Shown here piece by piece: positions 8,601 through 16,426 of a stretch of 23,480 nucleotides of DNA; positions within the stretch are counted from its first letter, which is position 1, and every line of letters begins with the position of its first letter. Location of the stretch: positions 1-23,480 of the forward strand of contig CAZFER010000088.1 in NCBI GenBank assembly GCA_964517495.1. The letters are read 5' to 3'. The notes under the pieces were generated by a model. That model ran no database searches and was not told the DNA's origin. It was given only the letters and a program-made list of their open reading frames with translations. Both the position numbers and the translations under genes were made by a program. This DNA comes from CAZFER01 sp964517495. Its GTDB lineage: Bacteria > Hinthialibacterota > Hinthialibacteria > Hinthialibacterales > Hinthialibacteraceae.

Positions 8601-11414
8601 ACTCCTGACAGCAAACGTCTCGTTACAGCAAGCAACGACGGGACAGCAAAAATATGGAACATCGAAAACATTCAAGCAAAGAATATCCTCGCAGATTATC
8701 CCGCTTCCGATCAAGACGTTGCACTTAGCCCGACAGGCGAACATATCGTTTCTGTGGGTGATGACAATACGGCAATCGTGTGGAATGCAGAAACAGGATA
8801 TGAAGTTCATCGCCTGGAAGGGCATATCGACAAGGTTACCACTGTGGGATTCAGCCCAAACGGCTCACGAATTGTTACAGCGAGTTTGGATAAAACCGCA
8901 AAAGTTTGGAACACAAAAACGGGCAAAGAAATCCTTAATCTCAAAATAGATGCTTCCTCGGTTTATTCACCGGTATTCAGCCCTGACGGCAATATGATTG
9001 CCATAAACACTGGCAGAGAAGATAGCCAAATCATTCCTATTATCGACTCAAAAACAGGCAAGGAAATCAGTAGTATTAAAGGAATTTCTGAATTAATAAA
9101 TTCGATGCTCTTCAGCCCGGACGGCAAACGACTCGTCACTACAAACTCAGGGGGATTGAATCAAATTTCAGATGACATTCCTGATACTTTAATCGATGAA
9201 AAAGTGGATTCCCAGCTGTTAACTGAACAAGAAATGACAAACCTGATTGACTCACAAGGCATGGGAATTTCAGAAGATGAATTCATTGAGAAAGAAATAG
9301 ATGGAGATTTCGATGCAGAACAAGAACTAAACAGCCTTTCTAACCCATTAGAAAAGGGTATTCCAGAAGATGACATCGTCGATGCCATAAAGATATGGGA
9401 TATTGAAACAGGCCAGGTTATTACAAGTCATGAGATCAAAAGTTCAAGCGAGTCTTCCGCCAGTATTATGTCTATAGCATTCAGCCCCGATGGCAAACGC
9501 ATTGTTACAGGGCACGATAACAACATAGCAACGTTATGGAACGCTGAAACGGCCCAAGAGAGCCTTACATTCAATAAACATGCCTCCATGCTTACATCAG
9601 AATCATTCAGCCCGGATGGCAAACGCATTCTTCTCGGAGGGCTGGACCATACCGTGAAGGTATTTGACACCGAAACCGCAAGCGAACTCCTCAGCCTGGA
9701 AGGACATTCCGGCATGATATTTTCGATGTCATTCAGCCCGGAGGGTAAACAAATTGCCACAACCAGTGAGGACAAGACTGTTAAACTGTGGGATGCTGAG
9801 ACCGGCCAGGAAATAACCACTCTCGCAGGACATTCCGAAAACGTGGTTTCAGTTGTCTTTAGCCCCGGCGGAAAACGCCTTGCGACCAGGAGCGGATTTG
9901 AAGATGTTGAAATACAAATTTGGAATGTAAGCACAGGCCAGGAGATTCATACTATCAAGAATACCACAGGTGTTATCCATACGATGTTTTTCAGCTCCGA
10001 TGGCAAAAGTATCGTTACGGCAAGTCCTGGCAAGAGTGTGCAGGTGTGGAGAGATGATGAATCATTCATCGAAATAACGGGAATCGAGTTGACGGTTTGG
10101 GATACAGAAACAGGCAAAGAAATTAAACGTCTAGGAGGTCCTCCAGATGTTATTTTGTCTTTAGCCGTTAGTCCCGTTGCAGTTAGTCCAGATGGCAAGC
10201 GAGTATTCACAGGTTGCCGAAACAACACGGTGAAGGTGTGGGACGCGCAAACCTTTTATGAAATCACCAGCCTTGAGGGACACACCGCCCCCGTTTTATC
10301 GTTGGAATTCAGCCCAGACGGAAAAAAACTCGCAACCGTAAGTATGGATAAAACAATCAAGGTATGGAATACCGAGACAAACCAAGAAATAACCAGTTTC
10401 AAAGGCCATTCTACAAACATCATTTCTACGGTGTTTAGCCCGGATGGAAAACGTATTGCCACAGAGAGTGAGGATAACGTAATCAAAGTATGGAATGCAA
10501 ACACAGGACAAGAGATTAAAACCCTTGAGGGAGGATCCGGTTCAAACATATCTATGGGATTTATTCCAAATAGTAAGTCAATGGCATTCACATCAGACGG
10601 CAAGCGTTTAATTACTGTAATTTATGGGGAAACGTTCCAATTAAACAGTCCATTCGAAGAATCATCCGATGAAGTTACGGTTTGGGATACAGAAACAGGC
10701 CAAGAAATAACAAAACTAAATGATATATCGGGCATGATTTTTTCCATCGTTTTTAGCCCGGATGGAAAGCGGATAATCACCGAAAACGCAGAGGGATCAT
10801 TTCAAGTTAGGGATATCGAAACCGGCCAAATAATCCTGGAAAAACCGAGTGGGATAGAATTATTTCCATTTTCTTCCGAAATATTTGATCCTCGTGGTTC
10901 ACATATCATTACTACAAGTTGGGAAGATAACTGTGCCAAAGTATGGAATTTAAAAACCGGACAAGAAGTCCTTACGCTTGAAGGAAATAGCCCTGTAGCC
11001 TATAGTCCTGACGGCAAAAAAATCATAACCTGCGGGTATAACAGAACAGCAAAAGTGTGGGACGCAAATACCGGCAAGAGACTAATAACGCTTAAAGGAC
11101 ACAGCGCTGCTGTTAATGCTGTGGCATTCAGCCCCGATGGCCAGCGTATTGTCACAGCGTGCGGAATCGGTGATGGCACAATATATGTGTGGGACGCTGA
11201 AACGGGCCGTGAAATCATCACCCTTGAAGGACGTCCCAACAGTGTTAAATCGTTGTCATTCAGCCCAGAAGGCAAACGCATTATCGTGGAATACGATAAC
11301 GGCGCCCCCATCGTGTGGAATGCATTCCCTTGGCAAGAAAAAGACTACCCTGGCGATTCAAGTTTGCCCTTTGAAGAACGGATCGAACTCTATAAACGTG
11401 ATTATTGGCAATAA
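5634..11414 (+). CDS. Class III nucleotide cyclase / Ser-Thr kinase / TM / WD40 multi-propeller signalling protein
   Basis: Single 1926-residue protein; the ATG follows GGGAG at 5622-5626. Domains: a class III cyclase (about 22-200) with FTDIVGS (metal Asp31), DTAGDS (Asp76) and DFFGMQVDTAARVM (Arg145); a protein kinase (about 245-515) with LGEGGFGEV, Lys275, Glu289, HRDLKPSN (Asp372), DFG (396-398) and APE (436-438). An RRRR stop at 531-534 precedes one membrane helix (537-556), then a helical spacer with NWEWGRYQLL (604-613), then about 27 WD40-like units (about 617-1915), enough for roughly four seven-bladed propellers. The kinase has all its key residues and should be active. The cyclase lacks two canonical residues: the base-selecting Lys is Asp72 and the transition-state Asn is Asp141, so its product is uncertain. 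By charge distribution the catalytic domains are cytoplasmic and the propellers periplasmic (inference). An acidic insert interrupts the propellers at about 1176-1250. Related kinases with the VFKFCF and WEW features are known to me from Planctomycetes and similar bacteria. Confidence 0.9.
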   Translation: MDLQITNQHRAQVEDFLQKHRTVLLNLLFTDIVGSTKIKHELGDQKGVQLIQQHHSIVREILADFPEGEEIDTAGDSFFIVFVKPSDAVKFSLLLQSRLRNNLKETPLPLLDRIGIHLGEVFVEERDDIPKSKDFFGMQVDTAARVMSTANGNQIVMTRSVFDNARQVLKGQELAGIGELSWVNHGPYVLKGIEEPLEICEVGEEGIAPLSPPADSESVYRHISPDSEPVLGWRPALGLTVPGTEWILEEKLGEGGFGEVWKAQHRKLKENRVFKFCFRADRVRSLKREVTLFRVLKERVGEHPNIVRLHDVFFDEPPYYIVTEYVEGRDLISWCERNGGINNIPLETRLEIIAQAAEALQAAHDAGIIHRDLKPSNILIDGDGTSPEKIKVKLTDFGIGQVVSDQVMAGMTQFGFTQTILADDHSSHSGTHLYMAPELFAGKPASIRSDIYSLGVVLYQMYVGDLSRPLSTEWVKHIEDPLIKDDLTNCFYEYPQDRFPAVGQLAQRLHTLNIRRKERADQEAAKLRALRRRRLTMVTSILLGIITLLTIALGYGLWREKIQRQIAEREQYYSNIGFAGECIKNLRFERARELLLTCPPQFKNWEWGRYQLLCNQDLFTLSHHSNPVSSLAISPNGQYIVTGTSDGTAKVWNAENAQEIMRFNKHSDDEYVTSVAFSPDGKFIISAGGNDVYICSVATGQVVLNLTGDFSTMTIRPDGKHIAVVNMTSNVETEGFMAGQTLYHAENTAIIYEMGTGQEIFKLDEHIKPITSLAYSPDGKYLLTGSKDSTAKVWNTDTGQAIHSLEGHTNQVVFAAFSPDGKRIVTGSNDNTAKIWNTETGQEITSLDGHYGPVIYAAFSPNGKLIATGSFDNTAKIWNSGTGQEIFSLEGNTNPVGFLEFNKNGKRLISITGIGEGSAKLWDVETGQEIRDFKITGHHMDITCASFNSNGELIVTGGFDKTAKIWDAKTGNELLNLEGHSALIRYAAFTPDSKRLVTASNDGTAKIWNIENIQAKNILADYPASDQDVALSPTGEHIVSVGDDNTAIVWNAETGYEVHRLEGHIDKVTTVGFSPNGSRIVTASLDKTAKVWNTKTGKEILNLKIDASSVYSPVFSPDGNMIAINTGREDSQIIPIIDSKTGKEISSIKGISELINSMLFSPDGKRLVTTNSGGLNQISDDIPDTLIDEKVDSQLLTEQEMTNLIDSQGMGISEDEFIEKEIDGDFDAEQELNSLSNPLEKGIPEDDIVDAIKIWDIETGQVITSHEIKSSSESSASIMSIAFSPDGKRIVTGHDNNIATLWNAETAQESLTFNKHASMLTSESFSPDGKRILLGGLDHTVKVFDTETASELLSLEGHSGMIFSMSFSPEGKQIATTSEDKTVKLWDAETGQEITTLAGHSENVVSVVFSPGGKRLATRSGFEDVEIQIWNVSTGQEIHTIKNTTGVIHTMFFSSDGKSIVTASPGKSVQVWRDDESFIEITGIELTVWDTETGKEIKRLGGPPDVILSLAVSPVAVSPDGKRVFTGCRNNTVKVWDAQTFYEITSLEGHTAPVLSLEFSPDGKKLATVSMDKTIKVWNTETNQEITSFKGHSTNIISTVFSPDGKRIATESEDNVIKVWNANTGQEIKTLEGGSGSNISMGFIPNSKSMAFTSDGKRLITVIYGETFQLNSPFEESSDEVTVWDTETGQEITKLNDISGMIFSIVFSPDGKRIITENAEGSFQVRDIETGQIILEKPSGIELFPFSSEIFDPRGSHIITTSWEDNCAKVWNLKTGQEVLTLEGNSPVAYSPDGKKIITCGYNRTAKVWDANTGKRLITLKGHSAAVNAVAFSPDGQRIVTACGIGDGTIYVWDAETGREIITLEGRPNSVKSLSFSPEGKRIIVEYDNGAPIVWNAFPWQEKDYPGDSSLPFEERIELYKRDYWQ

Positions 11415-11593
11415 CACCAGGCCCATAAAAACGATCATCAGACCAAAGAAGAAGTAATATGCATAATAGTAATGGTGAAATGATTCCATCAACCACAATA
11501 TGGAATGAACTGTTCTTGAATGACGGTACATATAATAAGCGGAGATTGTCTCAAAACGGGGGGTGACACATGGATCAATCCTTAAGCAAGTAG

Positions 11594-11618
11594 GATGGGT
11601 TGCGTTGTTTAACCCATC
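11594..11618. repeat. Palindrome in the kinase/rny intergenic gap
   Basis: GATGGGTT (11594-11601) and AACCCATC (11611-11618) form a perfect 8-bp stem with a 9-base loop. There is no T tract beside it. This TAGGATGGGTT...AACCCATC pattern resembles small noncoding repeats of some environmental genomes; that resemblance is from memory. Confidence 0.6.
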
Positions 11619-11647
11619 GAGAGTACATCTATATGTTGTAGGGGCGG

Positions 11648-11776
11648 ACCCAACGTCATTAAGTTCAGATCAAATTGGATCGTTGAATAGGAAGAGCGAG
11701 GCTCCCGCCGTGCCGTTATACGTAGAATCGGCTCGGCGGGAGCCTCGCCCTCCCCTTTAACTTAATGACATTGGGG
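11648..11776. repeat. MITE-like imperfect long inverted repeat containing copy 2 of the dispersed repeat
   Basis: The outer arms 11651-11665 and 11759-11773 pair at 14 of 15 positions. An inner perfect 15-bp stem joins 11696-11710 to 11734-11748, with a further GCCG/CGGC pairing inside it. Positions 11705-11773 match the left-edge repeat (1-69) at about 65 of 69 bases. No transposase or open reading frame belongs to it. The element sits between the convergent 3' ends of the kinase gene and rny. The gene-free stretch 11415-11886 holds only this and the two neighbouring palindromes. It may be a nonautonomous mobile element or a bidirectional 3'-end structure (inference). Confidence 0.75.
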
Positions 11777-11796
11777 GCGAACCTATGTGTTCGCCC
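11775..11796. repeat. Palindrome adjoining the long inverted repeat
   Basis: GGGCGAAC (11775-11782) and GTTCGCCC (11789-11796) form a perfect 8-bp stem with a 6-base loop. It immediately abuts the long inverted repeat and has no T tract, so it is not a classical terminator. It is the third palindrome in about 200 bases. Confidence 0.6.
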
Positions 11797-11886
11797 TATG
11801 TTGTGGTATGGCATACATTAGGACGAGTTTTGAGATAATCGCCGCGTTCATTCTTCAGAAATTCTCAGACTGCTTTATTAATTCTA

Positions 11887-13437
11887 TCACTTCGCATACG
11901 AAACCGCCCGGGTTTCGCGCACCACGGTTACTTTGATCTGACCGGGATATTGCATCTCCTCTTCAATACGTTTGGAAACATCATAAGACAGTTTGACGGC
12001 TGCCTGATCGTCCACTTCTTCGGGTTCGACCATTACTCGGACTTCACGACCGGCCTGGATAGCGAAACATTTTTCAACGCCGTTGAAGGATTCCGCGATT
12101 TTCTCCAGGTTTTCCAATCGCTTGACATAGGTTTCAATCGATTCCCGCCTGGCCCCCGGACGTGATGACGAAATCGCATCCGCCACTTGAACAAGCACGG
12201 CTTCCACCGTCTCCATTTCCACCTCTTCATGGTGGGCCGCAATCGCGTTGACAACAACCGGCTTTTCACCAAATTTACGGGCTAACTCCGCGCCAATGGA
12301 GGCGTGGGTTCCATCTCGCTCAAAATCAACCCCCTTGCCGATATCGTGCAACAAGGCGGCCCGTTTACACAATTCAACGTCAGCGCCTATTTCAGAAGCA
12401 ATGGAGCCACAGATAAACGCCACTTCCCGCGAGGCATACAACTGATTTTGTCCAAATGAGAATCGATATTTCAACCGTCCCAGTAATTTTATCAATTCAG
12501 GATTCATATCCACAATCCCGAGTTCGAAGACAATGCGCTCGGCTGATTCACGCATATCCTCTTCCATCTCTTTCAGGATCTTTTGATAGACCTCCTCAAT
12601 CCGTCCTGGATGAATTCGCCCATCTTCAATCAACCGTTCAAGTGTTTGACGGGCCGCCTCCCGGCGAATTGGATCAAAGGATGACAGCACCACGGTGTCG
12701 GGTGTATCATCAATAATCAAATTAACACCCGTCAATGATTCAAACGAGCGAATATTTCGTCCTTCCCGGCCAATGATTCGGCCTTTGATCTCATCCGACG
12801 GCAACGAAACCGTGGAAACCGTTGACTCATGCACATATTCCGTACATCCCCGCTGAAGGCATTCAGCGACAATACGCCGTGCCTCGCGATTGGCATTCTC
12901 TTTGGCATTATCAATGATCTGTTTAATCACTTTGGCTGATTCACGCCGAACATCATTTTCCAATGATTCCAAGAGCAGTTCCTTGGCCTGCTCTGAGGTT
13001 AAGCCGGAGATTTTCTCTAGCTTTCCCCGCTCTTCCTCAATCATGGTTGATAATTCAGCGTCTTTTTTCTCCAGTTCTTTCGTTCGTCTCTCCAATTGCT
13101 TGGAAAGGGCTTGATTCTGTTTATCCTGTTCTTCGGCTTCTTCGAATTTCTTCTCCAGCTGTTCTTCGCGCCGATCCAGTTTTTTCTCTAATGCCGAGAT
13201 TTCTGTCCGGCGTTCTTTAATCTCCTGTTCCAGTTTGGTTTTTTCTTGATAAAGTTGCTCTTTGGCCTCAATGGCGGCTTCTTTCCGAATAGTGGCAGCC
13301 TCTTTTTGTGCTTCTTCACGAATTCTATGGGAAAGCTGCTCAATGCTACCAATCTCACGATCGGTTACAATTTTTTTGAAAATATAGCCTACGAAAAGAC
13401 CAACGATCAGAGCAACACCAGCTCCAATCCATTCCAT
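11887..13437 (-). CDS. rny: Ribonuclease Y
   Basis: Membrane-anchored endoribonuclease that starts mRNA decay. From the ATG at 13437 it has 516 residues, the usual size. An N-terminal membrane helix (about 3-21) is followed by a long Lys/Glu-rich coiled coil (about 30-150), a KH RNA-binding domain with IIGREGRNI (221-229) and an HD phosphohydrolase domain with ALLHDIGKG (His364-Asp365) and AAHHEE further on. It ends in the family-typical YPGQIKVTVVRETRAVSYAK. A TTG eight codons upstream (13461) would add MKEGKKVI, but the ATG has AAGGG about 11 bases before it and gives the standard MEWIG N-terminus. It lies 130 bases downstream of nnrE/nnrD on the same strand. Fits the family in every respect. 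Confidence 0.95.
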   Translation of the reverse strand: MEWIGAGVALIVGLFVGYIFKKIVTDREIGSIEQLSHRIREEAQKEAATIRKEAAIEAKEQLYQEKTKLEQEIKERRTEISALEKKLDRREEQLEKKFEEAEEQDKQNQALSKQLERRTKELEKKDAELSTMIEEERGKLEKISGLTSEQAKELLLESLENDVRRESAKVIKQIIDNAKENANREARRIVAECLQRGCTEYVHESTVSTVSLPSDEIKGRIIGREGRNIRSFESLTGVNLIIDDTPDTVVLSSFDPIRREAARQTLERLIEDGRIHPGRIEEVYQKILKEMEEDMRESAERIVFELGIVDMNPELIKLLGRLKYRFSFGQNQLYASREVAFICGSIASEIGADVELCKRAALLHDIGKGVDFERDGTHASIGAELARKFGEKPVVVNAIAAHHEEVEMETVEAVLVQVADAISSSRPGARRESIETYVKRLENLEKIAESFNGVEKCFAIQAGREVRVMVEPEEVDDQAAVKLSYDVSKRIEEEMQYPGQIKVTVVRETRAVSYAK

Positions 13438-13567
13438 AATTACTTTTTTCCCTTCTTTCAATTATTTTGATATCTCAAACATATGAAACAAACCACTTTT
13501 GGTTCTATTTAAAATGAATGAATGTACAGATAATTCATCCACGTTTGATTCCATTTTTGAAAAACAT

Positions 13568-15193
13568 TTACTCGAATCTCAAATTTTCATTTTCATAATC
13601 TTTTGAAGAATTCTTGCGAACTTCACTCACCGCATTTTGAATGTTTTCAAGTACTTGGGTTGCGCTTAAGGCTTCCGCATATGATTCGCGCACCAATAGA
13701 TCAGCCGCTAAACCATGTAAAAAAACACCACATGACGCTGCTTTAAGGGGATCAAGGCCTTTTGCCAAAAAAGTTCCAATCATGCCACTCAATACATCCC
13801 CCATTCCACCAGACGCCATGGTAGAAGAACCTGTTGGATTAACGTAAAGTTTATTTCCTTTACACCCAATAGTCGAAAAGGCCCCTTTCAAAGCCACTAC
13901 CCCCTGTTCATGTAAACAAAGCTGCTGAACATGCCCCCAACGGTCATTTTGAACATCCGATGCCGATACTCCATTTAATCGGCCCATTTCGCCTGGATGG
14001 GGAGTGATAACCCACGGGGCTTTCCGTTCCTTTAACATCTCCAAACTCAGCGCCGTGATTCCATCTCCATCAATCAACACAGGCAAATCGATTTCTCTAA
14101 CCACCCGTTGAACAAATCGTTGAGTGGAATCATTCAGTCCCAAACCTGGGCCAATTACAACCGCTTTATATTGGCGCCCATCCTTGAAGATTGAATCAAA
14201 CGCCGCCTCAGATACCGAACCATTTTCAGTCTCTTCTACGGGTAGCGTCAGCATTTCCCATACACTGGAAGCATATATGTCAAGCAGTGACGCTGGACAC
14301 ACACAGGTTATCAATCCTGCTCCCGTATGCAATGCCGCCTTTGAGCACATGAGGGCCGCCCCACTCATCCCCCGTGAACCAGCAATCACTAACAAATGCC
14401 CTTCAGTTCCCTTATGGGCAGAACGTTTTCGAACCGGCATCCATTGATTTATCATAGAAGCCGTCAAGATTTCTGCTTGACATTCAGCTGATCGAATTAA
14501 ATCATGCGGAAAACCGATATCAAGCACTGTTAAATCATCATAAAAATCGAAACCTGGGGGAAGAACCTGTCCAACTTTCGGAAGCCCCATAGTACAGACA
14601 TGATCCGCATGTACCGCCACCCCCGCTGCCGCACCAGTATCCGCTTCCACCCCCGATGAAATATCCACGGAAAGAATATAAGAATGCCGCTTCCGCTGGT
14701 TCAACAATTCAATAGCTTTTTCTATCAATCCTCGAGGAGCCCCCTTCGCCCCGGTCCCCAGCAATGCATCTATCCAAAGGAAAGAACTTTGTGCAATCGC
14801 GAAAAATTCCTCTAATTCTTCCTCGGATCTGCATTCATATATCGGAATATTCAGTTCACGTGCCTTTTGATAATTCTTTAAAGCATCCCCTTTCAATTCA
14901 TCCCCCTTGGCCAATAGACACACCAAAGGAAAAGCCCCCCATTCATGCATATAACGAGCAATGACCAGTCCATCTCCACCGTTGTTGCCTTTTCCACATA
15001 AAATGGCAGCGCGGTGGATTTCATTCCGCTTTAGGTTTTGAAATATAAAATCGGCAATGCCTCTGCCTGCCCGCTCCATAAGATAGAGACCAGCAATCCC
15101 ACGCTGCTCAATAGCACAACGATCGATAGCCGCCATGGTCTGACCGGTTACGATTGATAATGGATATGGAAATACCTGTAATAGCCCGCTCAT
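13568..15193 (-). CDS. nnr: Bifunctional NAD(P)H-hydrate epimerase / ADP-dependent NAD(P)H-hydrate dehydratase
   Basis: Repairs hydrated NADH and NADPH in the cytoplasm. The N-terminal half (about 12-235, YjeF_N fold) is the R/S epimerase, with VTGQTMAAID near the start and the nucleotide-binding CGKGNNGGDGLVIAR (66-80). The C-terminal half (about 245-520, ribokinase-like) is the S-specific dehydratase, with KGTEGHLLVIAGS (261-273), ITPHPGEMGRL (395-405), NPTGSSTMASGGMGDVLSG (452-470) and catalytic Asp466. Length 541 is normal for the fused form. It begins with the ATG at 15193, 66 bases after a small membrane protein gene. No odd residues seen. Confidence 0.93.
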   Translation of the reverse strand: MSGLLQVFPYPLSIVTGQTMAAIDRCAIEQRGIAGLYLMERAGRGIADFIFQNLKRNEIHRAAILCGKGNNGGDGLVIARYMHEWGAFPLVCLLAKGDELKGDALKNYQKARELNIPIYECRSEEELEEFFAIAQSSFLWIDALLGTGAKGAPRGLIEKAIELLNQRKRHSYILSVDISSGVEADTGAAAGVAVHADHVCTMGLPKVGQVLPPGFDFYDDLTVLDIGFPHDLIRSAECQAEILTASMINQWMPVRKRSAHKGTEGHLLVIAGSRGMSGAALMCSKAALHTGAGLITCVCPASLLDIYASSVWEMLTLPVEETENGSVSEAAFDSIFKDGRQYKAVVIGPGLGLNDSTQRFVQRVVREIDLPVLIDGDGITALSLEMLKERKAPWVITPHPGEMGRLNGVSASDVQNDRWGHVQQLCLHEQGVVALKGAFSTIGCKGNKLYVNPTGSSTMASGGMGDVLSGMIGTFLAKGLDPLKAASCGVFLHGLAADLLVRESYAEALSATQVLENIQNAVSEVRKNSSKDYENENLRFE

Positions 15194-15259
15194 GGGTATT
15201 TTTCGTTCCCAAGGCGAGGAGGAGAAAGGACGGATTCTTTATGGATAAAAAACGTATCG

Positions 15260-15580
15260 TCAAGCTGTATCGTCTTCAGTATCCTGATATAAAAAATCAT
15301 GTAAGCCGACTAATATAGCAACAATAACAAAACCTTTCCATAAAGTATCAAAAAAGAAGTTGAGTGACCACTCCACAATCTGTTCTTCACCCAACAATTT
15401 TAAAGCCACATATTTTTGCAAATAGCAAAAAAGAATAAAAAAAACGCAAACAATAATATAGTCCCAAACATAAAACCGGTTGGTACGCTTTTCCGGTTTC
15501 TTGTCAGGTTTAATACTTTGCGCTTCTTTATTTATCTGAGATGTTGCGGCTGTTTTACGGCCTTTCTTTCCTCGAGCCAT
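15260..15580 (-). CDS. Small two-helix membrane protein, unknown function
   Basis: 106 residues, not recognised. A basic N-terminus rich in Lys and Arg (about 1-36) is followed by a hydrophobic helix (about 40-57, YIIVCVFFILFCYL), a short amphipathic segment, a second helix (about 82-97, GFVIVAILVGLHDFLY) and an acidic tail (DTEDDTA). The start is well supported: AAGGAAAG stands six bases before the ATG. It precedes nnr by 66 bases on the same strand, so the two may share a transcript. The 260 bases upstream (15581-15840) are AT-rich and show nothing else. Real gene likely from the ribosome site and charge pattern; function unknown. Confidence 0.65.
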   Translation of the reverse strand: MARGKKGRKTAATSQINKEAQSIKPDKKPEKRTNRFYVWDYIIVCVFFILFCYLQKYVALKLLGEEQIVEWSLNFFFDTLWKGFVIVAILVGLHDFLYQDTEDDTA

Positions 15581-15840
15581 AGTAAACTTTCCTTAAATTA
15601 TACTTCAGTCAATTGTATTCGATTTAAGGTCTTAAATAAAAGGGTACAAAAGCGATTGAATAATTTTATTTAAACTTGCTTTTAATCCTTTGCCCTATGT
15701 AACCCATTCTTTTTAATTTCATTAAATTTATAACACAAATCGAGTATAACGAAAAGAGGGAACTAACTCATTTTTACAATTTCGATTTAATATATATAAT
15801 TTCGATTGAATTAAATGACTCCCTTTTTCTTTCTATTCTC

Positions 15841-16407
15841 TTATAATTCATCGAGTGAATCGATATATGTTTGAAATTTATATGCCATGGTATTCACCGG
15901 AAGATTCTTTTTTCTCACTGTTTCAATTCGAATATCCGTTATCAGGCGCAATCCTGCCAAGGGATCTCTGCATGCTTCTTCCAACATCACTTCTCTTTTT
16001 TCCAAATAGGTGCGATTGGGTTCTAAATAATCTGAAATATAAACAATCCATCCCATGGGAGTTAAATCAGGCGATCCGGTCGGGTGAAACGCCACTGCTT
16101 TTAAAACTTCTTCGTTATTCATGTCATAGCAGTGCTTTAAAACATTGGCCCCCAATGGGGCATGGCTCAGTTGAGCCATGGTCAACAGTTCCAATCCCCA
16201 AGGAACCAAGCCCTGTTTTACCAGTTTTCCAATCTCTTTCGATCTCAATTCTTTTCCACAATCATGGAATAGCGAAGCCCATGCCAGCAGCGTTTGATCG
16301 ATATCATATCGATGCTTCCAGGCATCTGCCAATACAAAACTTGTCTCATAAACACCGATGCAATGACGAAAGCGTTTTTCAGTCAAACTTGATTCCAAAC
16401 GCTGCAC
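15841..16407 (-). CDS. yqeK: YqeK-type HD-domain symmetrical bis(5'-nucleosyl)-tetraphosphatase
   Basis: Predicted cytoplasmic hydrolase splitting Ap4A into two ADP, as shown for YqeK family members. The 188 residues carry the family pattern: His15 in RHCIGVYETS, HD at 48-49 in LFHDCGKEL, SHAPLGANV (His82), AFHPTGSPDLTPMGWIVYISDYLEPNR with His108 and Asp126. It starts at a GTG only 19 bases after the stop of the TPR gene, and no Shine-Dalgarno sequence is visible, which suggests translational coupling. The usual neighbours nadD and rsfS are absent; instead it follows a TPR lipoprotein. The family call is strong; start somewhat uncertain. Confidence 0.88.
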   Translation of the reverse strand: MQRLESSLTEKRFRHCIGVYETSFVLADAWKHRYDIDQTLLAWASLFHDCGKELRSKEIGKLVKQGLVPWGLELLTMAQLSHAPLGANVLKHCYDMNNEEVLKAVAFHPTGSPDLTPMGWIVYISDYLEPNRTYLEKREVMLEEACRDPLAGLRLITDIRIETVRKKNLPVNTMAYKFQTYIDSLDEL

Positions 16408-16426
16408 AGGATCGGCAGGTAAATGA

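Noticed and set aside
7500..11310. Regularly spaced similar segments that could suggest a CRISPR or tandem DNA repeat
   Set aside because: The spacing of about 120-130 bases and the in-frame SPDGK and WD patterns are protein repeats; the DNA copies are mostly divergent.
7485..11311. Many open frames antisense to, or in other frames of, the WD40 region (up to 168 residues)
   Set aside because: They mirror the repeated WD codons of the real gene, carry repeated patterns such as LPSGLN, and lack their own ribosome sites.
11563..11760. 65-residue plus-strand frame in the kinase/rny gap
   Set aside because: It runs through the palindromes and the dispersed repeat and resembles no protein; it is chance reading of repeat DNA.
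15581..15840. AT-rich gap checked for small genes or RNA
   Set aside because: Only short frames without start signals and no stable hairpin seen.
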